Shown one piece after another: positions 33,690 to 42,012 of a DNA stretch of 64,000 nt (position 1 is the stretch's first letter; every line of letters starts with the position of its first letter). The translations under genes and the position numbers were made by a program. A model generated the notes under the pieces. The model searched no databases. It had not been told where the DNA came from and saw only the letters and a list, made by a program, of their open reading frames with translations. Source of the stretch: Stakelama pacifica (GTDB taxonomy: Bacteria > Pseudomonadota > Alphaproteobacteria > Sphingomonadales > Sphingomonadaceae); contig NZ_SNWD01000014.1 in the NCBI RefSeq assembly GCF_004361835.1, forward strand, positions 1 to 64,000, in the 5' to 3' direction.

Positions 33690-34508
33690 CAGGCCATAAA
33701 AGTCCCGCGCGCAACCGCTGAACAACCGTTCGCGTTCGGTGCCCGTTGCCCGGGCCAGCCGCTGCGCATCGGCGAGCCAGCGCGTATAGCTTTCGCCGAA
33801 CCGGGTCAGCACCGGCCAGTCGCTGCCCCACATTAGCCGGTCGCCGAAACTCGCAAGCAGATGATCGATATAGGGAGCCAGTTCGTCCGCCGCCTGATCG
33901 GGCGTCTGCTCGGTGCGCAACCCTGACAGCTTGCAGAACGCGCCCTGCCCGGCCAGCTGCGCAATATGATCGCGCCAGGGATCGATCGCTCCCTGTGCGG
34001 CATCGGGCTTGGCGGCATGATCGATCACCACCGCCAGATCGGGCCAGCGCGCGACGAAACGCGACAGCATCGGCAAATGCCGCGGCTGCACCAGCGCATC
34101 GAGCCGCAGCCCGTTCGCCTCCATTGCCGCGATCGCAGGGCGCAACTCGTCGCGGAGCAGCCACTCGGTATCGTCAATCGACTGCAGCATCGGGCGCAGG
34201 CTGCGCAATTTGGGATGGCGCGCCAAAGCGGCGATCCGCTCCGGCGCTTCGGGATGAGCGAGATCGACCCAGCCGACAACTGCCTGCACCAGCGGTTCAC
34301 CGGCAGCAAGCGCCAGCATCCAGTCGGTGTCCGTATCGGTCGGTTGCGACTGGACCAGCACCGCGCCCGCCAGCGGCGTATCTCCGGCCGCCGCGCGGAG
34401 ATCGTCCGGCCCCATATCCCGGTACAGGCGCGGTTCGTCCGGCGTCGGCCATTCGTGACCCGGCGTCGCCAGCGACCAGAAGTGAAGGTGTGAATCGATA
34501 ATCGTCAT
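33672..34508 (-). CDS. amidohydrolase family protein, probable L-fucono-lactonase type
   Basis: A 278-residue TIM-barrel hydrolase from MTIIDSHLHFWSL; the HxH metal-binding pair is His7 and His9. Later metal and catalytic residues lie in GLRLDALVQPRHLPML, VVIDHAAKP and LMWGSDWPVLTRFG, the last holding the conserved aspartate. This layout fits the amidohydrolase_2 branch that includes L-fucono-1,5-lactonase and 2-pyrone-4,6-dicarboxylate lactonase. Beside a mutarotase remnant, an FCD regulator, a sugar transporter remnant and a lactate dehydrogenase, hydrolysis of a sugar-acid lactone in the cytoplasm is the best guess. It ends in a duplicated 3' segment and starts 1 base after the MFS fragment's stop. 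Confidence 0.8.
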   Translation of the reverse strand: MTIIDSHLHFWSLATPGHEWPTPDEPRLYRDMGPDDLRAAAGDTPLAGAVLVQSQPTDTDTDWMLALAAGEPLVQAVVGWVDLAHPEAPERIAALARHPKLRSLRPMLQSIDDTEWLLRDELRPAIAAMEANGLRLDALVQPRHLPMLSRFVARWPDLAVVIDHAAKPDAAQGAIDPWRDHIAQLAGQGAFCKLSGLRTEQTPDQAADELAPYIDHLLASFGDRLMWGSDWPVLTRFGESYTRWLADAQRLARATGTERERLFSGCARDFYGLPEDDR

Positions 34509-34509
34509 A

Positions 34510-34758
34510 TCAGCGTACCGACATGATCTGCAGGACAAGGAACCATCCGACCAGCACAAATGCTCCCGACACGATGAAAAGGGCGGTATAGCTGTTATCG
34601 GTCACCGACAGCAACGTTGCAGCCATTACCGGGCTCAGAATCTGCGGCACATTGACGGCGGTGGTCGGGATGCCCGTATCCTTGCCCGTCGCATCCTCCT
34701 CGCCCTCCTTGGGCTTCGGCAGCACCCGGCTCATCAGCGCAAGGTCGACCGCTGACCG
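34510..34758 (-). pseudogene. MFS sugar transporter, only the C-terminal end remains
   Basis: The frame ending at 34510 reads VDLALMSRVLPKPKEGEEDATGKDTG, then two membrane helices around NVPQILSPVMAATLLS and YTALFIVSGAFVLVGWFLVLQIMSVR. This is the last pair of helices (TM11-12) of an MFS sugar transporter, whose full length is about 400-450 residues. Upstream of about 34758 the similarity stops and no matching frame continues, so the first ten helices are missing. The residual piece cannot transport. Sitting directly before the lactonase gene, it marks the former uptake gene of the sugar-acid cluster. Confidence 0.7.
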
Positions 34759-34959
34759 ATCCGGGCGTCGACAATAATTATACCGGCTGCGGTTTCGGGC
34801 GGCGGTAACCCCACGAACATGACCGGCCGAATGAATGCCGCGTCAGCGGCCGGGTGGCGCGCCCGCAGCGATGCGGTGGACGTGCAGTGCGCTGCTTGCA
34901 ACCTTACGCTGCCATCGTTCAATCAATGCACGGCCGCATCGCCGTAATGATGCGACCGG

Positions 34960-35748
34960 TCAGTCGCGCAGTGCACGCTCTGCGGTCAGCGGCAGGCACA
35001 GATCAGCACGGGCGGGCATCTCAGCCCATATATGGCGCGTCAGTCGTTCATAATGGCTGACAAAGCGCGCCAGTTGCGCGGCATTCATCACGCCCGCCGC
35101 AGCGCCGCGTGCGCGTCGAAGCGCCTCCTCCTGCTCGATGCGCCATTGCAGCACCGTCGGCCAGTCCGGCGGCATCAACAACGCAAGCAAATCGATTTTC
35201 GCGAATAGCGCCGGATATTCGGTCGCCAGCGCTGCATTGACATAGCGCCGCCAGATGCCTTCGGCATCCTCGCCGGCCTCAAGCGCATTGATCGGAGCCG
35301 CCAGCGCCGCCTCATCCTGCGCGACCGCGCCGACGCACCATCCTTCGAAGATCAACAGCGCGCAATCGCGCGGTGCCTCGGGCCAGCGATCGACGGGCGC
35401 GCGATCATCGACCGCTTTGTCGAACCGCGGCAGCGCAATCGTTTCGCGACGCCCCAGCGCCTCAATCGTCGCGATCCCCAGCGCAACATCGTGCGTTCCC
35501 GGAACGCCGCGGGTCGCGAACAGCGGATGGACATCGCGCGCCAGCGCCGCGCGTTCGGCACGCGTCAGATACAGATCATCGAGCGACAAGACCGCGCTGG
35601 AATCGAACCGTGCCGCCAGCTGCGCCGCAATCGTGGACTTGCCGCTCCCCTGAGCGCCGCAAAGACCGAGCACCAATGGCGGATCGCCGGCCGCGCGCCG
35701 CGCCAGCCGATCCGCCACCAGCGCCGCAATCGGTTCTTCAGGCGACAC
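34960..35748 (-). CDS. D-glycerate 3-kinase-like P-loop kinase
   Basis: About 262 residues from the GTG at 35748 (VSPEEPIAALVADRL); the frame is open further upstream but that part overlaps the preceding gene. The P-loop is GLCGAQGSGKST (about 26-37), followed by the substrate-contact region VLSLDDLYLTRAER and the Walker-B-like LLIFEGWCVGA. This layout matches the plant-type D-glycerate 3-kinase and the phosphoribulokinase/uridine kinase superfamily, which would phosphorylate D-glycerate to 3-phosphoglycerate. It overlaps by 11 bases the tail of a 2-hydroxyacid dehydrogenase (35738), whose intact form, a hydroxypyruvate/glyoxylate reductase, would make its substrate. Whether it is still expressed is unclear, as its upstream partner is a broken chimera. 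Confidence 0.75.
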   Translation of the reverse strand: MSPEEPIAALVADRLARRAAGDPPLVLGLCGAQGSGKSTIAAQLAARFDSSAVLSLDDLYLTRAERAALARDVHPLFATRGVPGTHDVALGIATIEALGRRETIALPRFDKAVDDRAPVDRWPEAPRDCALLIFEGWCVGAVAQDEAALAAPINALEAGEDAEGIWRRYVNAALATEYPALFAKIDLLALLMPPDWPTVLQWRIEQEEALRRARGAAAGVMNAAQLARFVSHYERLTRHIWAEMPARADLCLPLTAERALRD

Positions 35749-36268
35749 GGTCGGCCGGCTCCTCGCCACGGAAGAACGCTGCCAGTTTCGCGGCGGCGCG
35801 CATACCCATCGCCGAGCGCGCCTCGATCGTGGCACTACCCAGATGCGGAAGCGGAACAGCATACGGATGCGCGAGCAGGCCGGGATGAACCTTTGGTTCG
35901 TCCTCATACACGTCAAGTCCCGCGCCGCCGCGTCCAGCGGTTGCCAGGACACCGCTATTATAGGGTCCGCCGACAATCACCTGTACCCCGACGGCCTCGC
36001 ATTGCGGGAACGGGCTGTCGAGCGGCTCCTGCTCCAGCAACGTATAGCGCCCGGCCAGCAGGATCGCATCGCCCAGCCGACGCTCACTCAACCCGCGCCC
36101 GTAATGCGGCGCGGTGTCCAAAAAGGAGATGCGTCCCTTAAGCGGAGCAGCGACCGTCGCCCATGTTGCTTCGGCATCCACCCGCGCGAACCATCCACCG
36201 ATCGCCGCTGCGCCGAACCCCAGCCGGGGCAGCGCAAGGCGTGGTGCATCATGGTTCGCTTCGGCCAT
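35738..36268 (-). pseudogene. chimera: aldo/keto reductase pieces joined to the C-terminus of a 2-hydroxyacid dehydrogenase
   Basis: One 176-codon frame holds three pieces. Residues 1-69 are the N-terminus of an L-fucose-dehydrogenase-like aldo/keto reductase, with [13 protein letters not shown] and [19 protein letters not shown] (the catalytic Asp and Tyr). Residues 70-110 jump to the late part of the same family, LLAGRYTLLEQ and VIVGGPYNSGVLA, skipping about 120-150 residues including the catalytic Lys and His. From about residue 111, GGAGLDVYEDEPKVHPGLL and PHLGSATIEAR are the C-terminus of a D-2-hydroxyacid dehydrogenase. The two junctions are near 36061 and 35938. It looks like successive in-frame deletions of neighbouring genes. 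The product would be inactive. Confidence 0.7.
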
Positions 36269-36392
36269 TCCGATCCTTTTCCACCCATGGCATAATGCTT
36301 GCGTATCGCGCTTATGTCTGCGACAAGTCGCATCTGATATTTCAGTGAGAGCCTTGCATGATCTCTGTTCCTTTGTCGAGGGGAATGCATCC

Positions 36393-37529
36393 GTGACGAT
36401 CATCTCCTCCCCGCATGATTTTCGCCGCGCGGCGCAGGCGCGGGTGCCGCGCTTCCTGTTCGACTATGCCGATGGCGGAGCAGGGTCGGAAATGACGTTG
36501 CGCGCCAATAGCGAGGATCTGGCGCGGATCGGGCTGAAACAGCGGGTGCTGCGCGACGTGTCGGACATCGACCTGTCGACCGATCTGCTGGGGGCGCGCC
36601 GACCGCTTCCGCTTGCGCTGGGGCCGATCGGGATCGGGGGCATGTACCGGCGACGCGGCGAAACGCAGGCAGCAAGAGCAGCGACCGCCGCGGGCATTCC
36701 CTTCACCCTTTCGACAGTCGGTCTGTGTTCGATGGCGGAGGTGCGCAGCGCGACGCCGGGACCGCTGTGGTTCCAGCTGTACGTCATCCGCGACCGCGCC
36801 TTCATGGCGGACCTCATCGCCACGGCAAAGGCGCAGGGTGCCGAAGCTTTGGTCTTCACCGTCGATATGCCGGTGCCCGGATCGCGCTATCGCGACGCGC
36901 ATTCGGGCATGTCCGGCCCGTACGCGCCGCTGCGCCGTGTGTTGCAGGCGATGGGCAAGCCCGGCTGGGCATGGGATGTGGGATTGCGCGGGCGACCGCA
37001 TGCGCTGGGCAATCTGCTGCCGGTGCTGGGCGCTTCGTCGGGGATGAACGATTATATGGGCTGGCTCGGCGCGAATTTCGATCCGTCGATCGCCTGGTCC
37101 GATATCAGCTGGATTCGCGCAGCCTGGGACGGGCCGCTGATTATCAAGGGCATTCTCGACCCCGATGATGCGCGCGCGGCGGTCGATGCCGGGGCCGATG
37201 GGATCGTGGTGTCCAACCACGGCGGACGCCAGCTTGACGGTACCGCCTCGACCGCGAGCGCGCTGCCCGCCATTGCCGACGCGGTGAAGGGACGCACCGC
37301 GATCCTCGCCGATTCCGGGGTGCGATCGGGGCTCGACGTGGTGCGTATGCTCGCGCTGGGGGCCGAAGGCGTGTTGCTCGGCCGCGCATGGCTCTATGCG
37401 CTGGCGGCGGGGGGCGAGGCAGGCGTCACGCTGTTGCTCTCGCTGATCGAAAAGGAAATGCGCACCGCCATGGCGCTCACCGGCGCACGCAACATCGCAG
37501 AGATCGACCGCTCGATCCTGTCGGAATGA
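36393..37529 (+). CDS. FMN-dependent alpha-hydroxy-acid oxidase / L-lactate dehydrogenase
   Basis: A 378-residue TIM-barrel flavoprotein. It starts at GTG ([33 protein letters not shown]), 8 bases after GAGGGG. Key sites are [13 protein letters not shown] (FMN contact), [31 protein letters not shown] (FMN lysine), [13 protein letters not shown] with the catalytic histidine and following arginine, and [30 protein letters not shown] at the phosphate-binding end. The enzyme oxidises L-lactate (or a related 2-hydroxy acid) to the keto acid and passes electrons to the quinone pool. L-lactate is a product of the non-phosphorylative L-fucose pathway, which fits its place beside that locus. It is divergent from the chimeric gene. 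Confidence 0.9.
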   Translation: MTIISSPHDFRRAAQARVPRFLFDYADGGAGSEMTLRANSEDLARIGLKQRVLRDVSDIDLSTDLLGARRPLPLALGPIGIGGMYRRRGETQAARAATAAGIPFTLSTVGLCSMAEVRSATPGPLWFQLYVIRDRAFMADLIATAKAQGAEALVFTVDMPVPGSRYRDAHSGMSGPYAPLRRVLQAMGKPGWAWDVGLRGRPHALGNLLPVLGASSGMNDYMGWLGANFDPSIAWSDISWIRAAWDGPLIIKGILDPDDARAAVDAGADGIVVSNHGGRQLDGTASTASALPAIADAVKGRTAILADSGVRSGLDVVRMLALGAEGVLLGRAWLYALAAGGEAGVTLLLSLIEKEMRTAMALTGARNIAEIDRSILSE

Positions 37530-37723
37530 CCACGCTCAGGCAGGCGCGCGTTCGTTCCGGCGAATTTCGCTGTCAAAAGGCAAAGGTCAGCGCGGATTGG
37601 AAAACCGGCGTAGCCGTGTATCCGGAACGACTCATGCCGTTCATCACAAGGTGAGGAAGCGGCAACAGCGCAGGCGAGGGAAAGCGACCCGAATATATTG
37701 AGCACGTGCCCCCGCAGCACGAG

Positions 37724-38071
37724 TCAATGGACCTTCGAACTGTCCTTCTGCTTCTCCGCCTGAATCTGCGCGGCGATCTTGTTCGCGCTTGCCGGTTCGA
37801 CCGTGCTCGCGCTCGGCGCGACGCCCAGTTCGGCGAGCGGCTCTTCGGGCTGCTTCTTCGCCACCGGCTCGATCGCGTTTTCAGGCGCGGTCAGATTGGC
37901 GACCGTTTCCAGCTGGGCATCGGTAATCGTCGGCGCGCCGGCATCCTTATTCGCCGAGGCGTAGATCATGCTGCCGACAAAAATCATGACGAGCACCACC
38001 ATCAGGCCGGTCAGACCGACCCGGACGCGCTGCATTGCCTGCGCCGATTCCTGCTGCATCTGCTTCATCAC
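37724..38071 (-). CDS. small single-pass membrane protein, function unknown
   Basis: A 115-residue protein starting MMKQMQQESAQAMQRVRVG, with one membrane helix at about 19-38 (LTGLMVVLVMIFVGSMIYAS). The remainder is acidic and Ala/Pro-rich (PENAIEPVAKKQPEEPLAELG), ending in a charged tail QAEKQKDSSKVH. A short basic N-terminus before the helix suggests N-in topology with the tail in the periplasm. No domain is recognised. It is close to the cysteine synthase gene on the same strand (60 bases between genes) and may be co-transcribed with it. Confidence 0.65.
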   Translation of the reverse strand: MMKQMQQESAQAMQRVRVGLTGLMVVLVMIFVGSMIYASANKDAGAPTITDAQLETVANLTAPENAIEPVAKKQPEEPLAELGVAPSASTVEPASANKIAAQIQAEKQKDSSKVH

Positions 38072-38130
38072 GATAGCGCCAGTCTAGGCAAGCGGCACGC
38101 GCTTGTCACCTCTGCGCGAAGCAGCTCGCC

Positions 38131-39123
38131 TCAGGCGGCAGCCAGCCAGTCGGGCACCGGCAATCCCTTTGCCTGCAACCATTCGCGATTATAGAGCGTC
38201 GAGAGATAGCGGAAACCGGTATCGCACAGGATCGTCGCGACCCTGCTTCCCGGACCCAGTTCGCGTGCCAGCCGCACCGCGCCCGCGACATTGATGCCCG
38301 ACGACAGGCCGAGGCACAGCCCCTCTTCGCGCAGCAACCGGCGGACCCATTCCAGCCCTTCCTCATCGGAAATGCGATATTGCGTATCGATCGGCGCGCC
38401 TTCCAGATTGGCGGTGATCCGCCCCTGCCCGATCCCCTCGGCAACCGACGACCCTTCGGACTTCAGCTCGCCATGGGCATAATATTCGTACAAAGCAGCG
38501 CCATGCGGATCGGACAGCGCAATGCGCACCCGTTCATCCTTTTCCTTCAGGCCAAGCCCGACCCCGGCCAGCGTGCCCCCGGTTCCCGCAGCGCAGGTAA
38601 AGCCGTCGATTCGCCCCTCCATCTGCTCCCAGATTTCAGCAGCAGTGCCGGTGATATGCGCGCGGCGATTGGCGACATTGTCGAACTGGTTCGCCCAGAT
38701 CGCATTTTCGGTCTCCTCGGCGATCCGGCGCGAGGTGTGGACGAAATGACCGGGGTTCGAATACGGGGCAGCCGGGACCAGCACCAGCTCGGCGCCCAGC
38801 GCGCGCAGCGTATCCATTTTTTCCCGGCTTTGCGTTTCGGGCATGACGATGATCGTCTTATAGCCCTTGGCATTGGCGACGAGCGCGAGACCGATACCGG
38901 TATTGCCCGCCGTCCCCTCGACGATCGTGCCGCCGGGCTGGATCAGCCCCTTTTCCTCAGCATCCTCGACGATCGAAAGCGCCGCGCGGTCCTTTACCGA
39001 CGCGCCGGGATTGGCGAATTCGCATTTCGCCCAGATTTCGCCGCCGCTCGTCTCGCTCGGCCCGGCAAGCCGGACCAGAGGCGTATTGCCGATCAGCGCG
39101 AGTGTGTTGTTCGTTCCATGCAT
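38131..39123 (-). CDS. cysteine synthase (PLP-dependent, CysK-type)
   Basis: A 330-residue PLP fold-type II enzyme. The Schiff-base lysine is in PGASVKDRAA (Lys44). The phosphate-binding and substrate loops EGTAGNTGIG (69-78) and AAGTGGTLAGVGLG are the CysK/CBS family signature, and VNVAGAVRLARELG near the C-terminus matches the family. The GTAGNTG variant, instead of GTSGNTG, marks a subgroup of cysteine synthase A-like proteins seen in alphaproteobacteria. It makes L-cysteine from O-acetylserine and sulfide in the cytoplasm. It is monocistronic or coupled to the small membrane protein downstream. The symbol is left open because paralogues with other substrates exist. Confidence 0.88.
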   Translation of the reverse strand: MHGTNNTLALIGNTPLVRLAGPSETSGGEIWAKCEFANPGASVKDRAALSIVEDAEEKGLIQPGGTIVEGTAGNTGIGLALVANAKGYKTIIVMPETQSREKMDTLRALGAELVLVPAAPYSNPGHFVHTSRRIAEETENAIWANQFDNVANRRAHITGTAAEIWEQMEGRIDGFTCAAGTGGTLAGVGLGLKEKDERVRIALSDPHGAALYEYYAHGELKSEGSSVAEGIGQGRITANLEGAPIDTQYRISDEEGLEWVRRLLREEGLCLGLSSGINVAGAVRLARELGPGSRVATILCDTGFRYLSTLYNREWLQAKGLPVPDWLAAA

Positions 39124-39374
39124 GGCCGCACAGATAAGGCGGGTGGGCAGCCGACGGCAAGCAATCGCTTCTCCGCCCGCGCGAAGAAAGCCTAATGACG
39201 CCCGCTGTCACTCGCATCCGGACCGCCCATAGTCGCGGACAAGTTCCGTTTCGGATGATTCCCGAAACGATACTGCCCTGCGCCAACCGGCATCTTTTCC
39301 GGCTTGTCCGGCGCGAAGCCTTCATCCTACCGTCCGATCCGCTCCTGCTTCGGCAGGACATTGGGGGGAAATCG

Positions 39375-40118
39375 ATGAAGCATATATTGCGCGCGCTCGC
39401 CCTGGCGATGTGCGTCACCCTGTTCGCCGCCGCGCCGGCAAGCGGACAGGAACGCTCTGCGACGAAGCAGGGCTTTGAACTGGCACCGAAAAGCGGCAAG
39501 AAAATTCTCGTCTTCCGGCCGAGCGTGCAGGTGGGGTCGCAATCGACCGGGGGCATGTTCGAACCCAATGGCGAATGGACCGATTCGGCGAAGCGCAACC
39601 TTCAGGTCGCGCTGGAAAAACTTCAGACGAAGCTCGGAAATGAGATCGTCGTCGCGCCCGAAGCCTATGGCGAGGATGCGCAGAAGCTTGCCGAACATAT
39701 GGCGTTGTTCGCCGCGGTGTCGGATGCGGTGATCGAATATCAGTTCTTTCGGGGCAACCGCCTGCCCACCAAAAAGCGCGACAATAAGGAAGATGTTTTC
39801 GACTGGTCGCTCGGCGCGGGCGTTGCCGACCTGCCCGGTGCGAAGGATGCCGATTACGGGCTCTTCCTCTATAATCGCGATGCCTATGGCTCGACCGGGC
39901 GCAAGGTGCTTCAGGTTCTTGCGATGCTGGGGCCGGGCATTCCGGTAAAATCGGGCGAGCATCAGGGCTATGCCGGGCTCGTCGACCTGAAAACCGGCGA
40001 CATTTTGTGGCTGAACGCCGATGCAGCGATGGGCGGCGATGTCCGTGAGGCGGAGGGAGCCGACAAGCGCGCTGCCCAGTTGCTGGAGGATTTCCCCGGC
40101 AGCGATCTCGGTCAGTAA
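39375..40118 (+). CDS. secreted protein of unknown function, first gene of M48 operon
   Basis: 247 residues from the ATG at 39375 (MKHILRALALAMCVTLFAAAPASGQE), which starts a clear signal peptide cleaved near residue 24; the frame is open upstream without signal character. The mature protein begins KILVFRPSVQVGSQSTGGMFEPNGEW, then has an alternating helix/strand pattern with LFAAVSDAVIEYQFFRGNRLP, and ends in a KTGDILWLNADAAMGGDVREAEGADKRAAQLLEDFPG motif. No named domain is recognised; the last third resembles lipoproteins that sense or report envelope stress. It is 1 base from the M48 peptidase start and so is translationally coupled with it. Likely periplasmic. Confidence 0.7.
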   Translation: MKHILRALALAMCVTLFAAAPASGQERSATKQGFELAPKSGKKILVFRPSVQVGSQSTGGMFEPNGEWTDSAKRNLQVALEKLQTKLGNEIVVAPEAYGEDAQKLAEHMALFAAVSDAVIEYQFFRGNRLPTKKRDNKEDVFDWSLGAGVADLPGAKDADYGLFLYNRDAYGSTGRKVLQVLAMLGPGIPVKSGEHQGYAGLVDLKTGDILWLNADAAMGGDVREAEGADKRAAQLLEDFPGSDLGQ

Positions 40119-40119
40119 C

Positions 40120-41322
40120 ATGGCGGTCGACCATATGCGGGCGCTGCTCGCCATAGCGGCGACGCTATGGGCGGCGCCACACGCGGCTGCGCAGCAAATG
40201 CTGCCGCCGCCCTATCAGGGGGTGTATCAGCCGCAGGGTGTCGACGAAATCGGCCTGTGGCGAGAGGATGATGAGGCGGAGAAAGAACTTGCCGCTTCGC
40301 CCCTTGTCATTCGCGACGAAGCGCTGACCGCTTATGTAAAACATGTCCTGTGCGAAACGGTGGGCGATGACCGCTGCAATTCGGTACGGGTATATATCAT
40401 CCGCGAACCCACGTTCAACGCGTCCATGTCGCCCAACGGCACGATGCGGGTGTTGAGCGGGCTGTTCCTTCGCGTGCGCAACGAAGCGGAACTGGGCGCA
40501 GTGTTGGGCCATGAATTCGGCCATTTCGAAAGCCGCCACACGCTTCAGGCATTTCGGTCGCGGCGCACCGGTTCCGACGTGCTCGCATGGGGCGCGTTGC
40601 TGGCCGGCATGGCACCGGGCTATCGCACGATGCGTACCTATCAGGATCTCCAATTGTCGGTGTATGGCAGCCTGTTCCGGCATAGCCGCGATCAGGAGCG
40701 CGAGGCGGACCGGCTGGGCGTCGCCTATCTCAACCGCAGCGCCCTGCGCCCGCAAGCAGCGGGCGACATGTGGCAACATGTCATGGCGGAGGCTGAAAGC
40801 TCGGCATCGGTGCGCGGGCTGAAAAAGCCCAATTTCAACGCAATCGCCTTCACCGCCTCCCACCCGCCCAATGGCGAGCGCGCTGCGTATCTCACCGAAC
40901 TCGCGGCATCCGACGGCGATGCGCGCGATGACGGGGCGGCGCGCTATCGCGAGGCGCTGGCAACATGGATGCCGGTCTTTCTCGACGATCAGATCAAGCT
41001 CAACGATTTCGGTGCGAGCGATTATCTGATTCAGAATCTCGCCCAAAACGGCTGGACCGACACGCTGTGGCTCGCCCGCGGCAATCTCTATCGTACCCGC
41101 GGCACGCAGCGGGATTTCATCGCCGCAGCGCAATTCTACCAAAATGCCCTCGCGCTCAATCCCGCGCTGGGTGAGGCCTATCGCGGGCTTGGCCTGTCGC
41201 TCATCAAAACCGCACGGCGGACCGAGGGACAGGCGGCCCTGAAACACTATCTCCAACTCAGCCCCGATGCGTCCGACGCAGCGATGATCAGGCTCATGCT
41301 TCCTGAGGAAAACAGCCAATGA
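40120..41322 (+). CDS. secreted M48-family metallopeptidase with TPR-like tail
   Basis: 400 residues. A signal peptide (about 1-25, ending AAPHAAAQQ) precedes an M48 zinc-peptidase domain: the catalytic HEFGH is at 131-135 and the third ligand glutamate lies in SRDQEREADRLG (about residue 197). The domain is flanked by the family phrase NASMSPNGTMRVLSGLFLRV. The C-terminal 100 residues form tetratricopeptide-like helices, AAQFYQNALALNPALGEAYRGLGLSLIKTARRTEGQAALKHYLQL. Such BepA/LoiP-like proteins process outer-membrane substrates in the periplasm. It is the middle gene of a coupled three-gene operon with two other exported proteins of unknown type; Met6 (40135) is an alternative start. Confidence 0.88.
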   Translation: MAVDHMRALLAIAATLWAAPHAAAQQMLPPPYQGVYQPQGVDEIGLWREDDEAEKELAASPLVIRDEALTAYVKHVLCETVGDDRCNSVRVYIIREPTFNASMSPNGTMRVLSGLFLRVRNEAELGAVLGHEFGHFESRHTLQAFRSRRTGSDVLAWGALLAGMAPGYRTMRTYQDLQLSVYGSLFRHSRDQEREADRLGVAYLNRSALRPQAAGDMWQHVMAEAESSASVRGLKKPNFNAIAFTASHPPNGERAAYLTELAASDGDARDDGAARYREALATWMPVFLDDQIKLNDFGASDYLIQNLAQNGWTDTLWLARGNLYRTRGTQRDFIAAAQFYQNALALNPALGEAYRGLGLSLIKTARRTEGQAALKHYLQLSPDASDAAMIRLMLPEENSQ

Positions 41323-41933
41323 CCCACCGAATGTTTCGCACTCTCACCGGTGCGGTCGCCGCAATGGCGCTGCTCGCCACGCCCGCACTCGCGCACCGGC
41401 TGCGCACCGCGAAGGAAGCGGCGACGGTAGCCGGTTCGGATATGAGCGTGACGCCCGATCGCGACTGGAACCGCCTTTCGATGGCACCCGGCAAACATGC
41501 CGAAACCTGGACGCTGGACGGCGAACAGCTGAACGACGTTACCTTTTACGGCGGGATCGCGCCCGATGAACCGCTGGTCCGCGAACGCAGCAAGAAGCGC
41601 GATCCGCTCCCCAAATTCCTTCAGAGCACCTTGCTGGTCGAAATCCCCGAACTGCTGGAAGGGACCTATCGCACGCAGAAAAATATCGCTTCGTTCGAAC
41701 TGCTTTCGACCGAACCGACGAATTTTCTGGGCAATAAGGGCGTTCGGTTCACCTATCGCTATACCGATGACGATGCGCTGACGCGCAACGGCGAAGCGCG
41801 GGCAGCGATCGTCGGCGGCAAGCTCTACATGATTACCTTCGACGCACCGCGCCTTTATTATTTCGACAAAAGCATCGAACCGGCACGCGCGCTGATGACA
41901 AGCGCCACCCTGCCGGGCGGCGGGGCACATTAA
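41319..41933 (+). CDS. secreted protein of unknown function, third gene of M48 operon
   Basis: A 204-residue protein whose ATG overlaps the peptidase stop as ATGA. A signal peptide (MTHRMFRTLTGAVAAMALLATPALA, cleaved near 25) leads into a soluble domain with GSDMSVTPDRDWNRLSMAPGKHAETWTLDGEQLNDVTFYGGI. It ends in strands around GVRFTYRYTDDDALTRNGEARAAIVGGKLYMITFDAPRLYYFDKSIEPARALMTSATL. This looks like a small beta-rich periplasmic domain, but I recognise no family. Its position suggests a partner or substrate of the M48 enzyme. The operon probably ends with it, about 80 bases before the TonB receptor start. Confidence 0.7.
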   Translation: MTHRMFRTLTGAVAAMALLATPALAHRLRTAKEAATVAGSDMSVTPDRDWNRLSMAPGKHAETWTLDGEQLNDVTFYGGIAPDEPLVRERSKKRDPLPKFLQSTLLVEIPELLEGTYRTQKNIASFELLSTEPTNFLGNKGVRFTYRYTDDDALTRNGEARAAIVGGKLYMITFDAPRLYYFDKSIEPARALMTSATLPGGGAH

Positions 41934-41956
41934 GTACCAACCGACGAAAAGTATTA

Positions 41957-41978
41957 TTGCAACTCGTTATCAGTAACG
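41957..41978. promoter_or_regulatory. candidate Fur-type operator upstream of second TonB receptor
   Basis: TTGCAACTCGTTATCAGTAACG lies about 35-56 bases before the receptor start (42013). It resembles the TTGCAA-N-ATTATC/CAATTG style of iron-repressor sites and adjoins a receptor/PepSY operon of iron-uptake type. The symmetry is imperfect, so this is weaker than the site at 19853. Confidence 0.35.
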
Positions 41979-42012
41979 ATAGGAGCCACCCTTCATTCCT
42001 TTGGGGGGTTTC

